From positions 1 through 53,593 of the forward strand of contig CAJUOC010000007.1 in NCBI GenBank assembly GCA_910587925.1: a stretch of DNA of 53,593 nucleotides, given 5' to 3'. Below, piece by piece: positions 9,958-16,985 of the stretch (positions are counted from its first letter, which is position 1; every line of letters starts with the position of its first letter). Under the pieces are notes generated by a model. That model was not told the DNA's origin. It did not search any database and was given only the letters and a program-made list of their open reading frames with translations. The translations under genes were made by a program, and so were the position numbers. The DNA is from an uncultured Muribaculaceae bacterium. GTDB lineage: Bacteria > Bacteroidota > Bacteroidia > Bacteroidales > Muribaculaceae.

Positions 9958-10838
9958 GCGCCCGAGCCGTAAGATGCTGGATTGAGGCCATGCGCCTGCG
10001 CACTCTGTCCGTGTCGGTGGCCGGAGTACTCGCCGCCTGGGCGCTCGCGGCCACATATCCGGGCGGCTGGAGAGCCGTCCCGGGAGCCATATGCATAGCC
10101 TTTGCCGTGCTGGCCCAGATAGCCTCAAACTTTGCCAACGAGTACTACGACTACACCGCCGGCCGCGACCGCCGCGGCCGCCAGGGCCCGCGCCGCGGCG
10201 TCACCGAGGGCGACATCACCCCCCGCGCCATGCTCCGCGCCACACTCATCACCATCGGCGCAGCCTGTTGCCTGGGGCTGAGCCTGGTGGCCTGGAGCGG
10301 ATGGTGGCTGCTGGCGGTGGGAGTGGCCGTGGCCGCCGGAGTATTTGCATACAGCACCGGCCCCTACCCGCTGAGCACCAACGGCTGGGGCGAGGTGGCC
10401 GTCGTGGCCTTTTTCGGCCTGGTACCCGTCAACTTCACATATTATCTCATGACCGGCGCATGGGATGGCGAGGTGCTGCGCGCAAGCGTGGCATTCGGCC
10501 TGATGGGCGCCAACGTGCTGATTGTAAACAACTATCGCGACACCGACGACGACCGCGCCGTGGGCAAGCGCACCCTGTCGGTGCGCATGGGCGCCCGCCG
10601 TATGCCCCTGCTCTACCTGCTGTCGGCCATCGCCGCCACTCTGCTGCTGTGGCCGCTGCTCACATCGCTGCTGCCCGCCTGGCTCACCATACTCATCTAC
10701 CCCCTGCCCGCCGCAGCCATCGCCGCAGCCATGACGCGGCTGCGCGGCGCCGCCCTCACCCCCCTGCTGGGCATGACCGCCGTCGCCATGCTCGCCTGCG
10801 CCGCTGCCCTACTCATCGCCGCACTGCTCCGCTCATGA
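9954..10838 (+). CDS. menA: 1,4-dihydroxy-2-naphthoate polyprenyltransferase
   Basis: 294 aa UbiA-superfamily membrane enzyme that attaches the isoprenoid tail in menaquinone synthesis. Seen: the Asp-rich motif NEYYDYTAGRD near residue 60, the second motif NYRDTDDDRAVGKRTL near residue 180, and about eight hydrophobic spans. The ATG at 9954 overlaps the helicase stop by four bases; an open frame runs upstream but only as an out-of-frame shadow of the helicase. The menaquinone product fits the sdhCAB complex elsewhere in the window. Confidence 0.92.
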   Translation: MSARAVRCWIEAMRLRTLSVSVAGVLAAWALAATYPGGWRAVPGAICIAFAVLAQIASNFANEYYDYTAGRDRRGRQGPRRGVTEGDITPRAMLRATLITIGAACCLGLSLVAWSGWWLLAVGVAVAAGVFAYSTGPYPLSTNGWGEVAVVAFFGLVPVNFTYYLMTGAWDGEVLRASVAFGLMGANVLIVNNYRDTDDDRAVGKRTLSVRMGARRMPLLYLLSAIAATLLLWPLLTSLLPAWLTILIYPLPAAAIAAAMTRLRGAALTPLLGMTAVAMLACAAALLIAALLRS

Positions 10839-10890
10839 TTGTTTTTTAGTTAAAAACCGTGAATAATTACGGTCTGAAACGAAAAAACTG

Positions 10891-10898
10891 TATTTTTG
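10891..10898 (+). promoter_or_regulatory. M6 protease gene promoter, -7 element
   Basis: TATTTTTG matches TAnnTTTG, 26 bases before the ATG at 10925. A small gtggaa/ttccac hairpin follows. No clear -33 TTG. Confidence 0.55.
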
Positions 10899-10924
10899 TG
10901 GAAATCTTCCACGAAACATACGCT

Positions 10925-12652
10925 ATGTTTAGAAATATCGCGGCCGCAGCCGCTCTCTCGCTGGCCCTCGTCGCCGGCGCCGTACCCGCCAAGCGCGGCA
11001 TCTACACCACCACAGCCCCCGACGGCTCCACCGTATCGTACAGCGTGAGCGGCGACGCCCACCACCGATACTACTTCACGCCCGACAGCATACTGCTGCA
11101 CATGTCGCCCGACGGCATCCTCACCTACGGCCGCCTCGACGCCTCGGCCCGCGTGGTAAGCACGGGCGTGGCCGCCCGCGACGGCCTAAGATACGAGGGC
11201 GCAGTGAGCCTCGGCGAGGCTGCCGTGGCTGCTGCCCGCGTCGCCAAGTCGCCCGCCCGGGTGCCGGCCAACATGCTCACCACCACCTTCCCCGGCAAGG
11301 GCAGCCCGCGCGCGCTGGTGGTGCTGGTGGAGTTTGCCGACCTCGGCTTCACCGTGCCCGACCCCAAGGCCCACTTCGAGGCTATGCTCTCGCAGGAGGG
11401 CTACGACGCCTACGGCGGCGTGGGCTCGGCGCTCGACTACTTCACACAGTGCTCCGACGGGCAGTTTACCCCGCAGTTTGACGTATACGGCCCGGTGACC
11501 CTCTCCAAAAAACAGAGCTACTACGGGCAAAACAACAGCGCCGGCGACGACGCATACGCCCACGAGATGGCCATCGAGGCCTGCCGGCAGCTCGACGACG
11601 TGATTGACTTCCACGACTACGATACCGACGGCGACGGCTTTGTCGACAACGTATATGTATTCCATGCCGGATTTGGCGAGGCCGACAACCTCAAAATCAC
11701 ATGGCTCGTATGGCCCCACTCCTACGACATCACCGCCCTGGGAGAGTCTGTGCAGCTCGACGGTGTGTTTCTCGACCACTACGCCTGCTCCAACGAGCTC
11801 AACGCCGACCGCACCCCCGCCGGCATCGGCACTTTTGTACATGAATTCTCCCACGTGCTGGGCCTGCCCGATCTATACTGCACCACGCGCTACGCCAGCC
11901 CGTACACTCCCGGAGAGTGGAGTGTGCTCGACTACGGCCCCTACAATGGCGACGGCCGCGTGCCGCCGCTCTACGGCGCATTTGAGCGCCTGTCGCTCGG
12001 ATGGATGGAGCCGCGCCTGCTCTCCGACCCCGACAACATCACCCTGCTCCCGATTTCGGAGAATGACGCCTGCATCGTGCAGACCGAGACCGACAATGAC
12101 TTCTTCCTCTTTGAAAACCGCCAGCCCACAGGCTTCGACGCCGAGCTGCCGGGCCACGGTATGCTCGTGTGGCACATCGACTACAACCGTGCCAAGTGGT
12201 CGTACAACAATGTAAACAACTCCTCATCGCATCAGAACGTCGACCTGGTCGAGGCCGACGGCAGCACATCGTCATCGAAGTCGTCGCGCGCATCCGAGGC
12301 ATTCCCCGGCACGCTCGGCAAGACCTCGTTTACCGATACCACCCGCCCCGCCATGAAGAGCTGGAACGGCAAAGCCCAGAATACCCCCGTCACCGACATC
12401 GCCGAGAGCGCCGACGGCATCATCACCTTCAAGGTGAAGGGCGGCAAGGTCGACGGCATCGCCGACGCCACCGTGGCAGCCGACGACTGCGCCATCAGCG
12501 TCGAGGGCCGCTGCGTGAGCGGCGCCTCAGAGGTAAGCGTCTACACCACGGCCGGCTCGCTGGTAGGCCGCGGCCGCAGCGTGACCGTGCCCGCCGCCGG
12601 GCTGTACATCGCCCGCTGCGGCAGCCGCGCCGAGCGCATCTCTGTGCGCTGA
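10925..12652 (+). CDS. Secreted M6-family metalloprotease
   Basis: 575 aa. Signal peptide MFRNIAAAAALSLALVAGAV, a prodomain-like region, then an immune-inhibitor-A/M6-type catalytic domain with the zinc motif HEFSHVLGLPD at residue 306 and, further on, LVWHIDYN. Two Ca-binding-like Asp runs (YDTDGDGFVDN) precede the active site. The last about 75 residues (VSVYTTAGSLVGRG to the end) resemble the small C-terminal beta domain with a GLYIARC-like tail common in secreted Bacteroidales proteins. ATG 10925 was chosen because it begins the signal peptide. Monocistronic, closed by a strong terminator. Substrate unknown. Confidence 0.88.
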   Translation: MFRNIAAAAALSLALVAGAVPAKRGIYTTTAPDGSTVSYSVSGDAHHRYYFTPDSILLHMSPDGILTYGRLDASARVVSTGVAARDGLRYEGAVSLGEAAVAAARVAKSPARVPANMLTTTFPGKGSPRALVVLVEFADLGFTVPDPKAHFEAMLSQEGYDAYGGVGSALDYFTQCSDGQFTPQFDVYGPVTLSKKQSYYGQNNSAGDDAYAHEMAIEACRQLDDVIDFHDYDTDGDGFVDNVYVFHAGFGEADNLKITWLVWPHSYDITALGESVQLDGVFLDHYACSNELNADRTPAGIGTFVHEFSHVLGLPDLYCTTRYASPYTPGEWSVLDYGPYNGDGRVPPLYGAFERLSLGWMEPRLLSDPDNITLLPISENDACIVQTETDNDFFLFENRQPTGFDAELPGHGMLVWHIDYNRAKWSYNNVNNSSSHQNVDLVEADGSTSSSKSSRASEAFPGTLGKTSFTDTTRPAMKSWNGKAQNTPVTDIAESADGIITFKVKGGKVDGIADATVAADDCAISVEGRCVSGASEVSVYTTAGSLVGRGRSVTVPAAGLYIARCGSRAERISVR

Positions 12653-12667
12653 CCACTCATACACAGT

Positions 12668-12716
12668 CAAAAGCGAGGCGGCTGCTCCCCGGGTGGGGGA
12701 GCAGCCGCCTGCTTTA
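12668..12716. terminator. Bidirectional terminator
   Basis: aagcgaggcggctgctcccc pairs with a matching right arm ending gcagccgcctgcttt around a short gggt loop. A run on the left and T run on the right allow use from both sides: the M6 gene on plus and the FKBP operon on minus. Confidence 0.85.
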
Positions 12717-12732
12717 TGGAGAAATGTATCGC

Positions 12733-13614
12733 TTACTTCACGCCGGCGACCTCGATCTCAAAGACGAGCATCTGGTCGGGGCCGATACCGGCCTGGGGCA
12801 CGCCCTGCGAGCCATAGGCCAGATTGCCGGGGATATAGAGGATGGCCTTGCCGCCCACGCCGAGCATCTTCAGACCCTCGGAGAAGCCGGGGATAACGCC
12901 CGCGGGCGAGAAGGTGGCAGGCTGGCCGTCGGGGCTTTGGTCAAAGACGGTGCCGTCGGTGAGGCGGCCGATATAGTTGACCTGCACCATGGTGTTGTCT
13001 TCAATCTTGGTGTCGTCGCCCTTGGCAAGGAGCTTGTAGCTCAGGCCCGAGGCAGTGGTCTTGATCTCGGGGTCGGCGGCGCGCAGGCTGTCGACATAGG
13101 CAGCGCCGGCGGCCACATTGTCGGTGGCGCCGGGAGCGGCGGCGCGCTCGGCGGCCTCGCGCTCCTCAGCCTTTTGCTGGGCGCTCATCATCAGAGCGTT
13201 GAGAGTCTGGCTGTACTGCTGCACGGCCTGCATGTCGAGACTGTCGGAGTCAAAGGCGTGCTTGAAGTACTTGAGCACGGTGGCGCGGTCCATCTTCACG
13301 CCCTGCTCCTCCATGCGCTGCATCTCGCCCAGGAGCTGTGCGCCGATCTGTATGCCCATGAGAGTGGCATCGGAGGGGTCGGAGCCCACCACCATGCGTA
13401 TGCCCTTGAAGATATCTTCCTTGGAGCCGCGGCGGTCGGCGCCGAAGCGCTGGTAGTCGGCCAGCACATACGAGCCGACGGTGCGGCCGTAATACTGTGC
13501 GATAGAGTCGTTGAGAGCGCAGTCTGCCTTGGCGGCGGAGTCGCACTCGGTCTTAGAGCAGGAGGCGGTGGCAAGAGCTGCCACGGCCAGAGTGCCGATA
13601 AAGAGTTTTTTCAT
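12733..13614 (-). CDS. FKBP-type prolyl isomerase lipoprotein
   Basis: 293 aa. Lipoprotein signal ALATASCSK (Cys near residue 19), an N-terminal helical dimerisation-like domain (about residues 25-180), and a C-terminal FKBP domain with VQVNYIGRLTDGTVFDQS, PGFSEGLKMLGVGGKA and YIPGNLAYGSQGVP. It would catalyse cis-trans isomerisation of prolyl bonds in the periplasm, as FkpA/Mip proteins do. Last of three FKBP genes in one minus-strand operon, 14 bases after the preceding one, and ended by the bidirectional terminator. Confidence 0.93.
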   Translation of the reverse strand: MKKLFIGTLAVAALATASCSKTECDSAAKADCALNDSIAQYYGRTVGSYVLADYQRFGADRRGSKEDIFKGIRMVVGSDPSDATLMGIQIGAQLLGEMQRMEEQGVKMDRATVLKYFKHAFDSDSLDMQAVQQYSQTLNALMMSAQQKAEEREAAERAAAPGATDNVAAGAAYVDSLRAADPEIKTTASGLSYKLLAKGDDTKIEDNTMVQVNYIGRLTDGTVFDQSPDGQPATFSPAGVIPGFSEGLKMLGVGGKAILYIPGNLAYGSQGVPQAGIGPDQMLVFEIEVAGVK

Positions 13615-13628
13615 TGGTGAGTTATTGA

Positions 13629-14321
13629 TTATTTTATTATGCGGATAAGGTCGACCGTGAAGTCGAGAGCGGCGTTGCCCGGTATGGCGCCGGGTATGCC
13701 CTGCGGGCCATAGGCCAGCGAGGAGGGGATGGCCAGGCGGTATCGTCCGCCGGGGCGCATCATGGTCAGGCCGATGGAGAAGCCCGGGGTGAGGTCGGCC
13801 ACGGCAAAAGTCACCGGGCTGTCGGTGCGGTCAAACTCCACACCGTCGTAAAACCGTCCCGTATACATTATCTCGACCTGCGAGGAGTCGGCAGGCATGG
13901 CGCCCTCTCCCTCGCGCTCCACGATAAACACCAGCCCGTCGGGGCGCCGGATGGCGCCCGGGAGCGCCGCCATCGAGTCGAGCCACGCCTGCTGCGAGGC
14001 CACACTCAGCGTGTCGACGCGCATCGGCGCGCGGCGCGCGTCGATGTACTCGGCCAGATAGCGGTCGGCGCTCTGCGGGTCAAAGATACCGTGGCGGCCC
14101 TGCACGGCGCTGTCGAGGGCGGCGATGAATGTGGCATGGTCTACCTCGACACCCATCAGGGTGAGGCTCTGCAGCGAGTTGCGCACGTATGAGCCGAATA
14201 CGGTACCCACGGCGCGCGACACCGAGTCGACCGCGCCGGCCGAGGGCGTACCGCCGGCGGGCGCGCCTACGGCGCCGGCCACTGCGAGCACCAGCGCCGG
14301 CGCCAGTATCAGACGCTTCAT
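13629..14321 (-). CDS. Secreted FKBP-type prolyl isomerase
   Basis: 230 aa. N-terminal signal peptide MKRLILAPALVLAVAGAVGA, a short helical domain, and a C-terminal FKBP domain (IMYTGRFYDGVEFDRT, PGFSIGLTMMRPGGRYRLAIP, LAYGPQGIPGAIPG). ATG 14321 was chosen because it starts the signal peptide, 8 bases after the stop of the upstream FKBP gene; an upstream open frame is a shadow. The domain is more divergent than its neighbours (a loop reads VEREGEGAMPADSSQV), but core aromatic residues are present. Periplasmic folding helper by family. Confidence 0.9.
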   Translation of the reverse strand: MKRLILAPALVLAVAGAVGAPAGGTPSAGAVDSVSRAVGTVFGSYVRNSLQSLTLMGVEVDHATFIAALDSAVQGRHGIFDPQSADRYLAEYIDARRAPMRVDTLSVASQQAWLDSMAALPGAIRRPDGLVFIVEREGEGAMPADSSQVEIMYTGRFYDGVEFDRTDSPVTFAVADLTPGFSIGLTMMRPGGRYRLAIPSSLAYGPQGIPGAIPGNAALDFTVDLIRIIK

Positions 14322-14329
14322 GGCCGCGC

Positions 14330-14956
14330 TCACTTGCCCACTACCTCCAGCAGGGTCACGTCGAAGATGAGGGTCTGGTTGGGGCCGATCATGCCGCCCG
14401 CGCCCTGGGGGCCGTAGGCGAGCTGCGAGGGGATGTACAGGCGCCACTGCGAGCCGGCCTGCATCATCTGCAGAGCCTCGACCCAGCCGGGTATCACCTG
14501 AGTCACGCCGAAGGTGGCGGGCTCGCCGCGCTCCTCGCTGGAGTCAAACACGGTGCCGTCGATGAGGCGGCCGGTGTAGTGTACCACCACACGGTCGTCG
14601 GCTGCGGGAGTGGGGCCGTCGCCCTGCTTGATCACCTCGTATTGCAGACCCGAGGGAGTGGTCTTTACCTCGTCGCGCTTGCCGTTGGCGTCGAGGAAGT
14701 CGCGGCCGGCCTTGGCATTGGCCTCGCCGGCCACCTTGGCGGCCTCCTGCTGCTTGGCCTCAAGCTCGGTGAAGTAGCGCTGTATCTCGGCCTTGGCCTC
14801 GTCGTATGTCATCTTGGGCTGTGCGCCGTAAAACACGGCGGCCACGCCGTCGGCAAAGTCCTGTACGGAGATTTTGTCGATGCCGGAGGCGCGGAAATTG
14901 TTGCCCATGCTGAGCCCTAAGGCATAGCTCAGGCGGTCAAATTCTTGCTGTTCCAT
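14330..14956 (-). CDS. Cytoplasmic FKBP-type prolyl isomerase (FklB-like)
   Basis: 208 aa, no signal peptide. N-terminal FKBP_N helical domain (LSYALGLSMGNNFRASGI to about residue 90) and C-terminal FKBP domain (VVVHYTGRLIDGTVFDSS, PGWVEALQMMQAGSQWRLYIP, LAYGPQGAGGMIGPNQTLIF). This order and length match FklB/Mip-like proteins. First of three FKBP genes in tandem; the next starts 8 bases after its stop. It may share a transcript with rnhB, whose stop lies 67 bases upstream; I see no clear promoter in that gap. Confidence 0.93.
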   Translation of the reverse strand: MEQQEFDRLSYALGLSMGNNFRASGIDKISVQDFADGVAAVFYGAQPKMTYDEAKAEIQRYFTELEAKQQEAAKVAGEANAKAGRDFLDANGKRDEVKTTPSGLQYEVIKQGDGPTPAADDRVVVHYTGRLIDGTVFDSSEERGEPATFGVTQVIPGWVEALQMMQAGSQWRLYIPSQLAYGPQGAGGMIGPNQTLIFDVTLLEVVGK

Positions 14957-15023
14957 AAGTCAGATATGTATTGTCTTGATAGTTAAACGTCTTTGGTAGG
15001 GAAATGTTGTGCCCGGCGGCGGC

Positions 15024-15626
15024 TCATCCCAGGCGGAAGCTCATGCGATGCTCGGGCGAGGGACCGTGGGCGGCGATGGCGGCGCGGTGGGCGGCCGTGG
15101 GATAGCCCTTGTTGACATCCCAGCCATACTGGGGATACCTCGCGTGAAGCTCAGCCATGATATGGTCGCGGGTGGTCTTGGCGATAATCGAGGCGGCGGC
15201 GATGTCGGCCAGGCGGGCGTCGCCCTTGACCACGGTGGTATGGGCGATGCCGGGATAGGGTATGAAGCGGTTGCCGTCGACAGCCAGGGCGCCGGGCCGC
15301 ACGGCCAGCGCGTCGACGGCGCGGTGCATGGCCGTGATGGACGCGCGCAGTATGTTGAGCTCGTCGATCTCGGCCGGCGTGCAGATACCGACAGCCCAGG
15401 CGACGGCCTCTTCCATGATGATGGCCCGCAGCTCCTCGCGACGCGCCTCCGAGAGCTTCTTGGAGTCGACGATACCCGGGCGGCAATAGCCCTCGGGCAA
15501 GATTACGGCGGCGGCCACCACCGGGCCGGCCAGGCAGCCGCGGCCGGCCTCGTCGCAGCCGGCCTCGAGCACGCCGGCCACCAGGGCGGGTGGCAACACC
15601 GTATCGGCTATACGCACGCGGCTCAT
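15024..15626 (-). CDS. rnhB: Ribonuclease HII
   Basis: 200 aa, the normal RNase HII length. It cuts the RNA strand in RNA-DNA hybrids and removes single ribonucleotides from DNA. Seen: the catalytic GCDEAGRGCLAGPVVAAAV near residues 23-41, DSKKLSE, and the last acidic site ASIIAKTTRDHIM followed by YGWDVNKGYPTAAH. ATG 15626 was chosen: it overlaps the stop of the S24 repressor gene by four bases. The open frame extends further upstream only as a shadow of that gene. Confidence 0.96.
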   Translation of the reverse strand: MSRVRIADTVLPPALVAGVLEAGCDEAGRGCLAGPVVAAAVILPEGYCRPGIVDSKKLSEARREELRAIIMEEAVAWAVGICTPAEIDELNILRASITAMHRAVDALAVRPGALAVDGNRFIPYPGIAHTTVVKGDARLADIAAASIIAKTTRDHIMAELHARYPQYGWDVNKGYPTAAHRAAIAAHGPSPEHRMSFRLG

Positions 15627-16333
15627 GCCAGAGTCTTGCTGGTGACGACCTTCATCACGAGGTACAGCTTGAGCACCTTGGTGCGGTCGACCTCCATATC
15701 GTCGTACTCGGGATTGACACTGTGGAGGATAATCTTGGCGGGGTCGGTATGGCGGCGTATCACCTTGACCATACGGTAGTCGGCCAGCTGCACCACATAG
15801 GTGGCGCCCCAGGCGATGACGGTGGCGTCGGAAATCTCGCGTATCGAGATCAGCGAGCCGTCGGGCACCTCGGGCTTCATGCTGTCGCCGTCGACCCTCA
15901 CTATGGGGTAGCGCGGGTCGATATCGGGGATATCCATATAGCCGATGATACGGTCGCGGGTAAAGAGCTGGCTCAGCGGAGTGACGCCGGCCGTGACATC
16001 GATATCGTATACCGGCGCGCCGGCAGGGCGCTGCACCACATCCAGCTCCTCCACCTCCACCCGGGCAGGCTCGGAGTGCTTGGGAAAAGGCACGCCGCAG
16101 CCCTCGACGAGCCACGACTTGGACACGCCGAGATTTACCACCACCTTATTGATAAAGGCGTCGGTAATCTTGAAATTCTCCGAGAGAATCTTCGACAGGG
16201 TAGACGGGTCGACGCCCACAAGGCGGCTGAACTGTGCCTGTGTGCGGCGCGACAGCTCAAGCAGATAGCGCAGCCTGTCGAGCACGCTCGACGATGAAGC
16301 GGGCAACACGGGAGTGCCGAGGAGAGGTTCCAT
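15623..16333 (-). CDS. LexA-like S24 repressor/peptidase
   Basis: 236 aa. The N-terminal helix-turn-helix (TQAQFSRLVGVDPSTLSKIL, residues 31-50) is followed by a C-terminal S24 peptidase domain with catalytic Ser151 in GDSM and Lys190 in MVKVIRR. An Ala-Gly pair at 115-116 (VTAGVTPL) lies 36 residues before the serine, close to the LexA self-cleavage spacing, so RecA-stimulated or spontaneous self-cleavage is plausible. It has its own promoter and overlaps rnhB. It could regulate itself and rnhB or a wider DNA-damage response; the regulon is not visible here. Confidence 0.85.
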   Translation of the reverse strand: MEPLLGTPVLPASSSSVLDRLRYLLELSRRTQAQFSRLVGVDPSTLSKILSENFKITDAFINKVVVNLGVSKSWLVEGCGVPFPKHSEPARVEVEELDVVQRPAGAPVYDIDVTAGVTPLSQLFTRDRIIGYMDIPDIDPRYPIVRVDGDSMKPEVPDGSLISIREISDATVIAWGATYVVQLADYRMVKVIRRHTDPAKIILHSVNPEYDDMEVDRTKVLKLYLVMKVVTSKTLA

Positions 16334-16357
16334 AGATTTTTGTCAATGATTTTCGGC

Positions 16358-16388
16358 CAAAGTTACAATTTTTTTTGCAATCCCGCAA
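16358..16388 (-). promoter_or_regulatory. Promoter of S24 repressor-rnhB operon
   Basis: On the minus strand TTG (16388-16386), 20 bases, then TAACTTTG (16365-16358). The start codon follows 24 bases later. The -33 region abuts the large ATGATGC palindrome. Confidence 0.8.
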
Positions 16389-16392
16389 TCAT

Positions 16393-16562
16393 GATGCTTG
16401 ATGCATGATTCATGATGCATGATGCATGATGCATGCTGCGACATGTCGCAGCATGATATGTCTTGTCGCAGCATGATGCGGCGCGGGCCGGCTACCGTAA
16501 GGTTGCCGGCCCGCACATCATGCATCATGAATCATGCATCATGAATCATGAATCAAGCATCG
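16393..16562. repeat. ATGATGC-rich long palindrome
   Basis: The left arm (16393-16436) is built from repeats of the 7-mers ATGATGC and ATGATTC; the right arm (16518-16562) is its reverse complement with few mismatches. Between them lie a gctgcgac/gtcgcagc palindrome (16435-16452) and a GC-rich hairpin gcgggccggc/gccggcccgc (16482-16513). It separates the stop of the YbjN-like gene from the promoter of the repressor gene and could act as a terminator for the former. Confidence 0.8.
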
Positions 16563-16564
16563 CT

Positions 16565-16942
16565 TCAGTCTTTCAGGAACTGGAAGAACTCCAGGCGAGC
16601 CTGGTGGCAGATGTTGAGCAGACGCTCCATGTAGTCCTCGACGTCGGGGGTGGAGTCGATGAAGATCTCGGTGGTGAGCCAGCAATCCTCGTCGTCGCAC
16701 ACGGCCTTGACGACCTTGTACTGGGCGTTGATTTTGTTGAGGGCCTCGAGCACCTTGATGCGGGGCATCTCGGGATTGTCGGCGAAGTCGAAGATGCCGG
16801 GCATCACGATATTGAAGTATTGGAGGTCCTTGCTGTTGTTGCCGATGATGAAGTAGCCGCCCTGATACTTGAAGGTCAGGCCGTAATCTTTCTCCTCAAA
16901 CTTGATGCCGTTTTCGGCGAGCCAGTTTTTGTAGATATCCAT
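16565..16942 (-). CDS. YbjN-domain (secretion-chaperone-like) protein
   Basis: 125 aa, acidic, no signal peptide. The pattern (MDIYKNWLAENGIKF, then alternating strands GLTFKYQGGYFIIGNN, and C-terminal helix EDYMERLLNICHQARLEFFQ) resembles the YbjN family, which shares the type III secretion chaperone-like fold and is thought to bind other proteins. ATG 16942 fits homologue-like length. It follows the kinase-AAA+ gene by 43 bases on the same strand with no promoter seen between them, suggesting it is a partner or adaptor. That link is inference. Confidence 0.7.
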   Translation of the reverse strand: MDIYKNWLAENGIKFEEKDYGLTFKYQGGYFIIGNNSKDLQYFNIVMPGIFDFADNPEMPRIKVLEALNKINAQYKVVKAVCDDEDCWLTTEIFIDSTPDVEDYMERLLNICHQARLEFFQFLKD

Positions 16943-16985
16943 GGTGTGGGGGATTGATGGGGGGGGTTGGTTGATATTGGGTATG

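Noticed and set aside
8155..10128. Minus-strand open frame of 657 codons
   Set aside because: Antisense of the thioredoxin, helicase and menA genes, which have clear motifs.
16393..16562. Possible CRISPR or attachment site
   Set aside because: 7-base repeats without spacers, arranged as inverted arms; no integrase near.
16959..16966. G8 run between the kinase-AAA+ and YbjN-like genes as a phase switch
   Set aside because: It lies in an intergenic leader, not in a promoter spacer or a coding frame, so a length change has no evident effect.
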